DNA from: Anaerolineales bacterium
GTDB taxonomy: Bacteria > Chloroflexota > Anaerolineae > 4572-78 > J111
DNA length: 10,079 nt
Direction: 5' to 3'
Assembly (NCBI GenBank): GCA_012032575.1
Contig: JAAUSP010000257.1
Coordinates: forward strand, 1-10,079
Shown: one piece after another, positions 1 to 7,428 of the stretch
Position numbering within the stretch: the stretch's first letter is position 1
Layout of the letters: each line of letters opens with the position of its first letter
Notes under the pieces: model-generated
The model's database searches: none
What the model saw: only the letters and a program-made list of their open reading frames with translations
Told to the model about the DNA's origin: nothing
Translations under genes and position numbers: made by a program

Positions 1-454
1 ATTTTTCCAGGGCGCAGCGGGTCAGGTCATCCATTTTTCGGGCATATTGGTTGGACATATCCAGTTTCAAGCTGTCTAGCCCGGTCCAGTCCTCCAGCAG
101 TGGCGGCGACCAGGAGGTGACATCCCTGAATTCAAGCTCTGCTCCGTACAATGCCGCGTAAAAATTGGGGCCGAGATTGGGCCAAAAGACCGGAAAGGTT
201 TCGCCGTGAAAAGTCTTCCCCTGGATGGATTTGAGAAAGGTATCTACCTGAAACTCTTCATCAAACCATCTATCTTTAATGTTGGTCGAGGGATAAGCCC
301 GGTTGATTTCGTCCACAAAGGCATTATGGGCCACAAAGCGCACCAGGGGGCGATCAATAATTTCGCCGCTGTACCAGGCATAAACCCGCTGCATGGCCAT
401 TTCAAAGCCGGGCATCCCTTCAAGTTCTAGCGTCCACCAGTTATTTTCATTCAT
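1..454 (-). CDS. URO-D-superfamily protein, N-terminal part (runs off left edge)
   Basis: This is the 5' part of a gene that continues beyond position 1: 151 codons from ATG at 454-452, with no stop. The translation (begins MNENNWWTLELEGMPGFE) contains RPLVRFVAHNAF (35-46), FPVFWPNLGPNFYAALYG (87-104) and DVTSWSPPLLEDW (111-123). The FWPNLGPNFYAALYG segment and overall style resemble non-HemE members of the uroporphyrinogen decarboxylase superfamily (PF01208-like), often annotated URO-D or cobalamin-independent methionine-synthase-like. The catalytic C-terminal half is outside the window, so no reaction can be assigned. It is the last visible gene of the leftward transporter operon and is separated from the complete URO-D-like gene by a short-repeat foldback. 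No good Shine-Dalgarno is visible before the ATG. The family call is recognition by eye and moderately sure. Confidence 0.6.
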   Translation of the reverse strand, partial: MNENNWWTLELEGMPGFEMAMQRVYAWYSGEIIDRPLVRFVAHNAFVDEINRAYPSTNIKDRWFDEEFQVDTFLKSIQGKTFHGETFPVFWPNLGPNFYAALYGAELEFRDVTSWSPPLLEDWTGLDSLKLDMSNQYARKMDDLTRCALEK

Positions 455-463
455 TGCAGTCTA

Positions 464-543
464 ATTCAAAGAAGTAAGGAGTAGGGAGTATGAAGTAAGG
501 GAAATCCTCTACTCCCTACTCCTTACTCCCTACTCCTTGAATT
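464..543. repeat. Foldback element with heptamer arms (GGAGTAG/GGAGTAA units)
   Basis: The left arm 476-490 (AAGGAGTAGGGAGTA) is the exact reverse complement of 510-524 and again of 524-538, so the right arm carries one unit more than the left. The outer ends AATTCAA (464-470) and TTGAATT (537-543) also pair. The units are about 7 bp (GGAGTAG, GGAGTAA). The element lies between two URO-D-like genes, and the last five codons and stop of the upstream gene are written in its right arm. No T-tract follows it on the minus strand, so it is not a standard intrinsic terminator. It could stabilise or partly terminate the transcript. Confidence 0.8.
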
Positions 544-1638
544 ATAGGGTGTGTTGGTGATTGTGTTGACCATCGCCCAGAAGTTTTCCAGGGGGGTGTC
601 AAGCTGGACGTGATGCGTCGGCCCCAGGATCAAGCCGCCGTTTTTGCCCAGCGTTTGCAGGCGGCTGATAACTTCGGCCTCCACTTCAGCCGGGCTGCCG
701 TAGGGCAAGGTGTACTGCTCGTCAATTGACCCCCAGAAACACAGTTTATCGCCGTACTGCCGGGCAATTTCAGCCGGGTCCATCGAGCGGGGTTGGATCG
801 GATTCAGCACATCCAGACCAATTTCGATCAACTCCGGGATGATTGGGGCAATGTTGCCATCGGAGTGATAGGCCACCTTCACTGCGGGGTTGATCGCTTT
901 GAGGGCAGATATGAAAGTTGCCATTCGTGGTTTAAAGTGCGTGCGCCAGGTTTCGGGCGAAATCAGCATCATATTCTGCGCCCCAATGTCATCCCCGCAC
1001 CAAATCATATCCACGCCCAGTTCGACCAGCTTTTTGGCGGCTGTCAGGTGATAATGAAAGGGAATATCAAAGAGGGTTTCAATCAGGTCGGGGTCAAGGG
1101 CAAAATCAAGCAGGGTCTGCTGGTAGCCGCGCAAGGCCCAGGCCGTTTCAAAAATGGTCGTCACCGTTACGCCGACAATCCAATATTCATCTTTGTAAGT
1201 CTCAATAACCCGTTGGGCCTCGGTATAGAGTTCGGGGCGGTTCGGGTCGGGCGGGCGATAGGCACTGATGGCCTGGTCGTCGGCCAGAGGATGGCCCACG
1301 ATTTCGGTGTAATACCCCTGGCCGAATTTGGTCTGGTAAGGCGAGTTGCGCCAGGTAATGCCCCACTCGTCGGTGTAGGTCAGGCCGTCGCTGCTGTAAG
1401 TTTCGGTGGCGTAGTAAGAGTTGGCCCAGCCGACCGAGGTCAACAGCATATCTTCATCCAGCGCCCGCTCAATCACATAAGTATTGCCGCCGCCGTGCGG
1501 ATTGTGAAAATCGGCATCGGTTAGCTGCATGTCCTGTCGCAGCCGGGCCGCAAATTCGGGGGTAAAGCTGACTTGCATAGGGCAGCGGTCAGGCTGCTCA
1601 TGCTGGAGCGCCGTCAAAACCCGTTCACGGTGTTTCAT
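523..1638 (-). CDS. URO-D-superfamily protein, non-HemE type, unknown reaction
   Basis: Complete 371-residue protein; HemE-like folds are usually 340-370 residues. It begins MKHRERVLTALQHEQPDRCP, typical of MtaA/URO-D-like proteins. Landmarks are WCGDDIGAQ (213-221), HSDGN (258-262), NPIQP (279-283), GGLILGPTHHVQ (334-345) and DTPLENF (347-353), at positions where this superfamily builds its TIM-barrel active site. The HemE substrate motif RQAGRYLPEY is absent from the N-terminus, so heme synthesis is unlikely. The His-x-Cys zinc motif of MtaA-type methyltransferases is replaced by His-Ser-Asp, so zinc-thiol methyl transfer of that kind is also doubtful. It starts 4 bp after the upstream permease stop, which implies translational coupling to sugar-type transport. 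I infer that it acts on the imported compound or a derivative. The final residues SRSRE are encoded by the foldback repeat. Confidence 0.85.
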   Translation of the reverse strand: MKHRERVLTALQHEQPDRCPMQVSFTPEFAARLRQDMQLTDADFHNPHGGGNTYVIERALDEDMLLTSVGWANSYYATETYSSDGLTYTDEWGITWRNSPYQTKFGQGYYTEIVGHPLADDQAISAYRPPDPNRPELYTEAQRVIETYKDEYWIVGVTVTTIFETAWALRGYQQTLLDFALDPDLIETLFDIPFHYHLTAAKKLVELGVDMIWCGDDIGAQNMMLISPETWRTHFKPRMATFISALKAINPAVKVAYHSDGNIAPIIPELIEIGLDVLNPIQPRSMDPAEIARQYGDKLCFWGSIDEQYTLPYGSPAEVEAEVISRLQTLGKNGGLILGPTHHVQLDTPLENFWAMVNTITNTPYNSRSRE

Positions 1639-1642
1639 AGGG

Positions 1643-2661
1643 TTACTCTATCCTGCGCCGCAGAATGGCGTGCATCGAAACCGACAGAATAATAATCAAG
1701 CCGTAGATCAGTTCGGTCCAGAAGCCGGTCAGACCAATCGCCACAATCGCTGCCTGAATAGCCCCAATGATAAAACTGCCGATAAATGTGCCCAAAATGG
1801 TCCCCACTCCACCAAACACCGAGGTGCCGCCCAAAAAGACTGCGGCCAGGGTACTGAGCATATAACCCTCACCCAACGAAGGCCAGAAGAAAGACACCTG
1901 CAAACTGGCCAGGATACCGGCAAAGGCCGAGGCATCCCAACCAGAGCAAACATGAGCATGCGGGTGCGGGCCGTGTTGACGCCCATCAATTCGGCCGTCT
2001 GCTTGTTGTCGCCGATGACGTAAATATTGGCCCCAAAGCGGTGGCGATTCAGCAATACCCAGACCGCAACGGCAATTATCACCAACCAGATCATTTGCAT
2101 GGGAATTCCGCCCACTTTGCCGACCAGCAGGCTGTAAACGAAACTCTTTTTGGCGGCAACCAGGGGAAAGCTTTTACCATTCAACAGCACTAAAACCGCT
2201 CCCCGCCAGAAAAACTGGGTCCCGATAGTCACAACCAACGAGGGCAAACCAATGCCGACCACGATGGCGCCATTCATCAAGCCGGCCAGAAATCCCACCA
2301 CCAGACCGGCCAACAGCGACAGGAAGACATTGCCGGTGGTGTTGAGAACTCCCACAAAGGCCACCATGCCAATCGCCATAAGCGAGGGAAAAGACAGGTC
2401 CATTTCTCCGGCAATGACCAACATCGTCAGGGGTAAGGCAATGATGGCAAAGAAAGGGATAGTGGACATAAAGGCCAGATAAATCTGGGGCGCCAGAAAC
2501 GTCTTTGGCGCGAAAATGATGAAAGAAACCCACATCAGCACAAAAACGGTCAGAATCCCCACCTGGGTACCATAACGGCGTAAGAATCTGGCCAGAGTAG
2601 ATTTTTCACGGGCTTTTGGCAGCCTTTTTTCGGCCACGGAATCCTCAACAGTAGAACTCAT
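1643..2661 (-). CDS. ABC transporter permease, RbsC-like (BPD_transp_2), frameshifted
   Basis: Inner-membrane permease of a carbohydrate-type ABC importer. The protein is hydrophobic throughout, with IAGEMDLSFPS (83-93; the family's G-x-DLS motif) and GDNKQTAELMGVN (217-229; the cytoplasmic loop expected to contact the ATPase). Reading is normal to residue 243 (ALVGM). It then shifts: the next frame continues ...LASLQVSFFWPSLGEG...VFLGGTSVFGGVGTILG and ends LRRRIE. One extra G after GGGATG (plus-strand 1933-1934) restores VGMASAFAGILASLQVSFF and a protein of about 339 residues, the normal length. I therefore treat it as one gene with a single-base loss, probably a sequence error. It starts at ATG 2661-2659, 13 bp after the ATPase stop, with GAGG upstream. 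It pairs with the single-domain ATPase. Confidence 0.85.
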
Positions 2662-2674
2662 GGTTCACCATCCT

Positions 2675-3436
2675 CTAATCAAAACTACCGGTTTCAGCCA
2701 CCCGGTACATTTTATCCATCAGATCATTCAAGCTGATGGCGCTGGTCATAAATTCACCCGCCACTTTACCCCGGTCCAGCACCACCACCCGGTCGGCCAC
2801 GGAATAGACATGAAAGATGTTGTGATCAATAAAAACCGCCGATTTACCGGCTTCTTTGATGCCGCGCACAAAATTAAGCAGTTTGCGGGTTTCTTTTAAT
2901 GACAAGCCCATCGTCGGCTCGTCCAGCACAATGATTTCCGCATCAAAAAATAACGCTCTAACAATGGCCACGCCCTGCTTTTCGCCGCCGGAAAAGGTTT
3001 TGATAGCCGACTCGGGACTCACGGCCAGGGAGGTAAAGCCCATCGACTCCAGCATGAGCCGCTCGGTTTCTGCCTGCATTTCTTTAACCTTAAGAAACCC
3101 CAGCGAATTACTTAACTCGCGGCCGATAAAGATATTGCGCCACAGCGATTGCAGTTCGGCCAGCGCCCGTTCCTGGTAAACCGTCTCAATCCCCAATTCT
3201 CTGGCTTTGGGCACGGTCAAATGGTCAATTTTTTGGCCGTTACAGAAAATCTCGCCCTGATCGGGCCGGTGGTAGCCGGTGATAATTTTAATCAGCGTAG
3301 ACTTGCCCGCGCCGTTATCTCCCAACAGGCCGACCACCTCATTTCGGCCCAAATGAAAATTGATATTTTGCAGGGATTTGACTTCGCCAAAAGATTTTGA
3401 GACATTTTTTAATTCGAGCCTGTGATCGGCAGTCAT
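2675..3436 (-). CDS. Single-domain ABC ATPase of a sugar-type importer (FrcA-like)
   Basis: Cytoplasmic ATPase, 253 residues from the chosen ATG. It has Walker [10 protein letters not shown] (39-47), Q-loop Gln88 in VYQE, signature FSGGEKQ (148-154), Walker B IIVLDEPT (168-175) and switch His205 in IDHN. This is a complete, catalytically competent nucleotide-binding domain. The closest layout known to me is the single-domain ATPase of the FrcA type, about 260 residues, unlike the fused double-domain RbsA/MglA type encoded upstream in the same operon. An in-frame GTG at 3445 is possible, but GGAG at 3448-3445 lies 8 nt before the ATG at 3436 and overlaps that GTG, which favours the ATG. It follows the binding-protein gene after a foldback-containing gap and is followed at once by its permease. 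The substrate is not evident. Confidence 0.9.
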   Translation of the reverse strand: MTADHRLELKNVSKSFGEVKSLQNINFHLGRNEVVGLLGDNGAGKSTLIKIITGYHRPDQGEIFCNGQKIDHLTVPKARELGIETVYQERALAELQSLWRNIFIGRELSNSLGFLKVKEMQAETERLMLESMGFTSLAVSPESAIKTFSGGEKQGVAIVRALFFDAEIIVLDEPTMGLSLKETRKLLNFVRGIKEAGKSAVFIDHNIFHVYSVADRVVVLDRGKVAGEFMTSAISLNDLMDKMYRVAETGSFD

Positions 3437-3444
3437 ATCATTCA

Positions 3445-3448
3445 CTCC
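3445..3448 (-). promoter_or_regulatory. Ribosome binding site that decides the ATPase start
   Basis: GGAG on the minus strand lies 8 nt before ATG 3436. Its last G is also the first base of the alternative in-frame GTG start (3445-3443), so the GTG cannot use this site and the ATG is preferred. Confidence 0.6.
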
Positions 3449-3454
3449 AGTGAA

Positions 3455-3503
3455 GAGATTGGAGATTGGAGATTGGAGATTAAATCTCTAATCTCCAATC
3501 TCC
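3455..3503. repeat. Foldback element with GGAGATT heptamer arms
   Basis: Four tandem heptamers (GAGATTG x3, then GAGATTA) start at 3455, and 3483-3503 folds back on 3461-3481. The arms are 21 bp with one G·T-type mismatch and only one base (3482) between them, so an RNA loop would open a few pairs. The element is in the gap between the binding-protein stop (3561) and the ATPase start. By analogy with the malE-malF REP hairpin, a stable stem here could protect the binding-protein message and lower expression of the genes after it. That role is inference. No T-tract follows. Confidence 0.85.
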
Positions 3504-3560
3504 GTTTTCCTCATAAATCAGAGATAACGGCGTGTTGAGGCTGCTATCTCCTTAAGTGGA

Positions 3561-4619
3561 TTACCGAATTTGCTCTTCAACCAGGTCGGCCAGCAGTTCC
3601 ACATTATCAATATGGGCAAAACCGGCTCCGGTATCAATGTGCAGACCGGTGAAGGCAAAGTTGTGGGTCAGGCAGATTTGCAGAATGGGCAGATAGCCTT
3701 GCAGCCACTGCTGCTGATCAATCACCAGGTCGGTCCAGCCGCCCCGAATGGCTTCAACCGTAGCCACTGAGAGGTCGAATCCAGCCGTATTAATGGCATC
3801 CGGCTCCAAACCGGCGGCGGTCAAGAAGGCTTCTTGGGTGCCGGTCAGGTTGCCGTGATCGGTCACAACCAGCTTGACATCGGGATTAGCCGAGATATAC
3901 CCAACAAAGGTGGGGATACCCGCCGAAGCATCGGCGTTGGTGGCGTCGTCAATTTCCAGGTAATCCACCGTCAGCCCGGCTTCTTCCAGGGCTTCAATCA
4001 CGCCCCGGGTGCGTTCGCCCCGGCCCGCCTGCGCCAGCAGACCCCAGACCATCGCCCGGTCGCCTTCCACCAGGCCAAAGCGTTTGACTGACTCAGTGCC
4101 CAGAGCATAGCCCGCGGAGTAAAGTTCAGCGCCAACATACCCAAAACCATCAGCGCTGTACGCCGCTTCGAGTGTGGGCAGGGTTGTATTCTGGCTGGTC
4201 ACAATGATCCCGGCGGCCCGGGCTTCGTCAACCACGGCCTGGTAGGCGTCATCGCCGGGGTGGCCCATAATGGCAATGCCGTCGGGCTGGGTGGCGGCGG
4301 CTTCGGCAAACTGAGTTACCATCTGCTCCGGGTTCCAATCTGACCAGACATACTCCACATTGGCTCCCAAATCTTCGGCTGCTTTCAGCGCGCCATTGTA
4401 AACCACCGTTTCAAAGGGGCCGCCGGGCGCGCCACCGGGGAAGAAAACAATATTGGTGTTGCTGCACCATTTGACCGTTTCGGTCTCAGCCATTGCTTCT
4501 TCTGTAGCTTCGGGGGTTTGGGCGGCTGCCGGGGTGGGGGAGACCGCTAAATAGGGGGATAACAAAAGTGCCAGAATTACCAACTCCATCGTTAGTAGGA
4601 AAAGCTTGTTCTTTTTCAT
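3561..4619 (-). CDS. Sugar-type ABC transporter solute-binding protein (Peripla_BP_4-like)
   Basis: Exported 352-residue binding protein. The signal peptide has a Lys-rich start (MKKNK), a hydrophobic core (6-25) and a probable signal peptidase I site after PAAA (30-33). A short acidic Thr/Glu/Ala linker (35-48) follows. The mature domain is a type I periplasmic-binding fold of the ribose/simple-sugar class: NIVFFPGG (56-63), PDGIAIMGHPGD (112-123), ARAAGIIVTSQNT (133-145), GFDLS (280-284) and IDQQQWLQGYLPI (300-312), in the order and spacing of that family. There is no lipobox Cys, although many Chloroflexota binding proteins are lipoproteins. AAGGAG lies 9 nt before the ATG. It is the only binding protein in an operon with two membrane modules. 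The ligand cannot be read from sequence; pentose, hexose or another small polar compound are all possible. Confidence 0.9.
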   Translation of the reverse strand: MKKNKLFLLTMELVILALLLSPYLAVSPTPAAAQTPEATEEAMAETETVKWCSNTNIVFFPGGAPGGPFETVVYNGALKAAEDLGANVEYVWSDWNPEQMVTQFAEAAATQPDGIAIMGHPGDDAYQAVVDEARAAGIIVTSQNTTLPTLEAAYSADGFGYVGAELYSAGYALGTESVKRFGLVEGDRAMVWGLLAQAGRGERTRGVIEALEEAGLTVDYLEIDDATNADASAGIPTFVGYISANPDVKLVVTDHGNLTGTQEAFLTAAGLEPDAINTAGFDLSVATVEAIRGGWTDLVIDQQQWLQGYLPILQICLTHNFAFTGLHIDTGAGFAHIDNVELLADLVEEQIR

Positions 4620-4714
4620 CTCTTTTTACTCCTTTGTAAATAGACTTTAATACTTGTTTGTATCGGGTAACTATTAATCCTGCCAATCCGACGACGTTAT
4701 TGAATAAATATACT

Positions 4715-4724
4715 TCACCTCCTT
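4715..4724 (-). promoter_or_regulatory. Orphan full-length Shine-Dalgarno sequence
   Basis: The minus strand reads AAGGAGGTGA, a 10-base perfect complement of the 16S rRNA 3' end, 10 bases after the permease stop. No ATG, or properly spaced GTG or TTG, follows it; the only GTG overlaps the site itself. The binding protein starts about 95 nt further on with its own AAGGAG. The site may hold ribosomes in the leader, or it may serve a start codon lost to mutation or sequence error. Confidence 0.5.
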
Positions 4725-4733
4725 CCAGCGAAT

Positions 4734-5791
4734 CTATGACTTGGAAGAACGCATCCCCGGCAATCGTAACCAGGTGATCTCACCTCGCCGGATCACATCG
4801 AGGGCTACCGCCAGCACGATGATGACGCCAATAACAATTTCCTTGGCATTGGAAGGCACATCGAGATAAACCAGGCCGGCATCTACCACCCGAATGATAA
4901 AGACGCCCACCAGTGTGCCCCAGATACCGCCAATACCACCCGACAACGCCGTACCGCCGATGACCACCGCGGCCACCGAGATGAGCGTCATATTGGTCCC
5001 ATTTTGATACGCGCCCGATTGCAGCCGGCCCATCACCAAAATGCCGCCGATGGCCGCCAGAAACCCGCTGATGCCGTAAATCACAATCAGCATCCGGTCC
5101 ACGTTGATCCCCGACAACCGGGCTGCCGTCTGATTGCCGCCGATGGCATAGGTGTAACGGCCAAGTTTGGTATGTTTCAAAGTAAACCAAACAATCGCGT
5201 AAATAATCAGAGCAATGATGAGGGGCATGGGGATGCGCAGCGTGCCCAGAAAAAAGTAGCTGGTCAAAAAAGTCAGAAATTCATCCTTTTGGATATTGAT
5301 CCCCGCGCCGCGTGTTGCCACCAGCGATACTCCCAGCAAAACACTCCGAAAGCCCAGAGTCACGATGAGCGGGTTCATTTTTAGCTTGGTAATGAGCACC
5401 CCTTGAAATACCCCAACGAGCGCGCCCAGCAATAACGTAATGATGATGCCTGCCAGGCCGGAATACCAAAGGCTATCTGTCCGCCGGCAATATTGGTTCC
5501 GGCGATGAGGATGGCAGCCATCACCCCGGCGAATGAAACCATCGCTTCCACCGACAAATCAATCCCGCCGGTGAGAATCACAAATGTCTGCCCCGCCGCC
5601 ACAATACCGATGGCCGCCGCTTCCAGGCCGATGAGCAGCAAACTGGTCGGCGTCCGAAACGCCGGCGAGGCAATCCACAACCCGCCAACCATTAGCAGTA
5701 AAACCAGCAGCGGGCCGGTTTCGGTGACAAATCTCCTTAATAAATCGCGTATATCATAGTCAGAGCGTTTACGCGCAATGATTTCACTCAT
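4734..5791 (-). CDS. ABC transporter permease, RbsC-like (BPD_transp_2), frameshifted
   Basis: Membrane permease partner of the double-domain ATPase. The N-terminal frame holds [11 protein letters not shown] (73-83), the G-x-DLS motif of RbsC-type permeases, and is normal to about residue 110 (AFGIP). The frame then changes. Downstream come [35 protein letters not shown] (the loop facing the ATPase) and [21 protein letters not shown], ending at TAG 4736-4734. One added G in the GG run opposite 5458-5459 restores [14 protein letters not shown] and gives about 352 residues, a usual length. I read it as one gene with a one-base loss, most likely a sequence error, though a recent mutation cannot be excluded. 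It starts at ATG 5791, 14 bp after the ATPase stop, with TAAGGG overlapping that stop as a probable ribosome site. The binding-protein gene follows after a 114-bp gap. Confidence 0.85.
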
Positions 5792-5805
5792 AGGACTGCT
5801 TACCC

Positions 5806-7350
5806 TTAGGCTGAATTGGCTAATGTTCTTTCAGAGTTGGTGGCGTATTCCATTATTTTTTCTTCGGTGGCTTCGGCCCGGTCCAGAAAGCCGCTCACCG
5901 CGCCATTATGGATGACCATAATCCGGTCGCTCATGCCCAAAATCTCCGGCAGTTCCGAGCTGACCATCAAAATAGCCACCCCTTCCTGGGCCAGTTGGTT
6001 CATCATCCGATAAATTTCAACTTTGGCCCCCACGTCAATCCCGCGCGTCGGTTCATCAAAAATCAGCAGCTTGGGCGCGGTCGCCATCCACTTGCTCAAA
6101 ACCACCTTTTGCTGGGTCCCACCCGACAGGTTGATGGCCAACTGGTTCTGACTCGACGCCTTGATGGCCATCTTGTCAATGTAATTTTGAGCCAGCGCCG
6201 CTTCTTTGCGCTGATTGGTCACAAAGGTCGGGGTCAACCGGCCCAACACGGCCATCGTAATATTTTCACGCACGTTGAGTTGCAGCAATAATCCTTGCTG
6301 TTTGCGGTCTTCCGTCAGCAGCGCAATCCCGTGCCGGATGGCATCGCGCGGGCTGTGGATCGTGACCGGCTGCCCCTGCACATAAAACTTGCCGCTGTCA
6401 ATCGGATCGGCTCCAAAAATGGCCCGCACCAAATCGGTCCGCCCGGAGCCGACCAGCCCGGCCAGGCCCAGAACTTCGCCGGCACGCACTGAAAAGCTAA
6501 TATCGCGCAACCGTTTACCCTGGTTTAATCCTTCAACCCGGAATATTTCCGGCCCCTGAGAGACTTTTTCTTTGGGAAATTTCTCTGACAGATCGCGCCC
6601 GACCATCAATTTGATCAGTTGGTCCACATTAAGCGTCTGGGCGGGTCGGGTGGCAATATGGCGGCCATCGCGCAGCACGGTGATGCGGTCGCTCACCTCG
6701 AAGGCTTCATCAAGGTGGTGGCTGATGTAGATAACGGACACACCGTTGGCTTTTAACTCACGGGTAATGGCAAACAGATCGTGAATTTCGCGGATGCTCA
6801 GGGCCGAGGTTGGCTCATCCATAATAATGAGGTCAGCCCGGTGATGGAGCGCTTTGGCCACCTCGACCATCTGCTGCTCGCCGACCCCTAATTTGCCGAG
6901 GTTGGTCCGGGGGTCAATATCAAGGCGCAGTTTGGCCAAAAGCCGCCGGGCCTGCCGGTGCATTTCGGCCCAGTCAATTACCGGCCCACGAGTGATTTCG
7001 CTGCCCAGGAAAATATTTTCGGTGATAGAGAGTTGGGGGACTTGATTGAGTTCTTGATAGATAGTGGCAATGCCGGCGGCCTGCGCCTGGCGAGGATTGG
7101 TAAAAGTGACCGGCTTGCCTTTGTAAATGATCTCACCGGCATCAGCCGTATAGACGCCAGAGATAATTTTCATCAAAGTGGATTTGCCGGCCCCATTTTC
7201 GCCAACCAGGGCCACCACTTCACCCTGACCCACCGTGAAGCTAACATCCGAGAGGGCCAAAACGCCGGGAAACTGCTTGGTAATCGCCCGCATTTCCAGC
7301 AGGGCGGCTTTACTTGGCGTTGAGGAATCTACTACAGGGGAGATTGTCAC
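5806..7350 (-). CDS. Double-domain sugar ABC transporter ATPase (RbsA/MglA family)
   Basis: Cytoplasmic ATPase, 514 residues, with two fused nucleotide-binding domains as usual for ribose/galactose-type importers (about 500 residues). Domain 1 has Walker [10 protein letters not shown] (50-58), Q-loop IYQE (97-100), signature LGVGEQQ (154-160), Walker B LIIMDEPT (174-181) and His in ISHH (209-212). Domain 2 has a degenerate Walker [11 protein letters not shown] (298-307, no Lys), a canonical signature LSGGTQQK (408-415), Walker B LLIFDEPT (428-435) and no switch His (VSSEL). This split of intact and degenerate sites is normal for the family. The start is GTG 7350 with a poor ribosome site (TTACAAAG); an internal ATG 57 bases later (MRAITKQF) is possible. 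It is the first gene of the transport operon, directly behind the promoter/operator at 7377-7428. Confidence 0.93.
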   Translation of the reverse strand: MTISPVVDSSTPSKAALLEMRAITKQFPGVLALSDVSFTVGQGEVVALVGENGAGKSTLMKIISGVYTADAGEIIYKGKPVTFTNPRQAQAAGIATIYQELNQVPQLSITENIFLGSEITRGPVIDWAEMHRQARRLLAKLRLDIDPRTNLGKLGVGEQQMVEVAKALHHRADLIIMDEPTSALSIREIHDLFAITRELKANGVSVIYISHHLDEAFEVSDRITVLRDGRHIATRPAQTLNVDQLIKLMVGRDLSEKFPKEKVSQGPEIFRVEGLNQGKRLRDISFSVRAGEVLGLAGLVGSGRTDLVRAIFGADPIDSGKFYVQGQPVTIHSPRDAIRHGIALLTEDRKQQGLLLQLNVRENITMAVLGRLTPTFVTNQRKEAALAQNYIDKMAIKASSQNQLAINLSGGTQQKVVLSKWMATAPKLLIFDEPTRGIDVGAKVEIYRMMNQLAQEGVAILMVSSELPEILGMSDRIMVIHNGAVSGFLDRAEATEEKIMEYATNSERTLANSA

Positions 7351-7376
7351 AGCTTTGTAACCCGAATTATTTTATC

Positions 7377-7400
7377 GTTATCGTTCACGGGAACGATAAC
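7377..7400. promoter_or_regulatory. Operator-like inverted repeat over the transcription start
   Basis: Perfect 9-bp arms, GTTATCGTT-N6-AACGATAAC. An extra overlapping TTATCGTT lies at 7372-7379, so the half-site occurs three times. It abuts the -10 box (7401-7406) and covers the predicted start (about 7394), the position expected for a repressor of the transport operon. The cognate regulator cannot be identified. The site does not resemble the TGTGA-N6-TCACA consensus of Crp. Confidence 0.75.
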
Positions 7401-7428
7401 ATTATAGGACCAAAAAAACTGGTGTCAA
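7401..7428 (-). promoter_or_regulatory. Near-consensus sigma-70 promoter of the transport operon
   Basis: On the minus strand TTGACA (7428-7423), a 16-nt spacer, then TATAAT (7406-7401). Both hexamers match the consensus exactly. The predicted start is about 7394, giving a leader of about 44 nt to the GTG at 7350. The -35 box contains the TGA stop of the upstream Crp-family gene (7427-7425), so the promoter begins inside that gene. Confidence 0.85.

Noticed and set aside
793..1524. Long plus-strand open frame (243 codons)
   Set aside because: It lies entirely opposite the URO-D-like gene, its product shows no recognisable motifs, and the minus-strand gene has clear family landmarks.
523..1638. 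hemE, uroporphyrinogen decarboxylase of heme synthesis
   Set aside because: The N-terminal RQAGRYLPEY-type signature is absent and the gene sits in a transporter operon with no other tetrapyrrole genes.
3455..3503. CRISPR-like repeats
   Set aside because: The heptamers are contiguous with no spacers, and the second half is inverted, so this is a foldback and not an array.
4486..4686. Minus-strand open frame starting in the leader of the binding protein (MAGLIVTRYKQ...)
   Set aside because: It overlaps the signal-peptide coding region out of frame, has only a TTG start with no spaced ribosome site, and its second half is the shadow of another frame.
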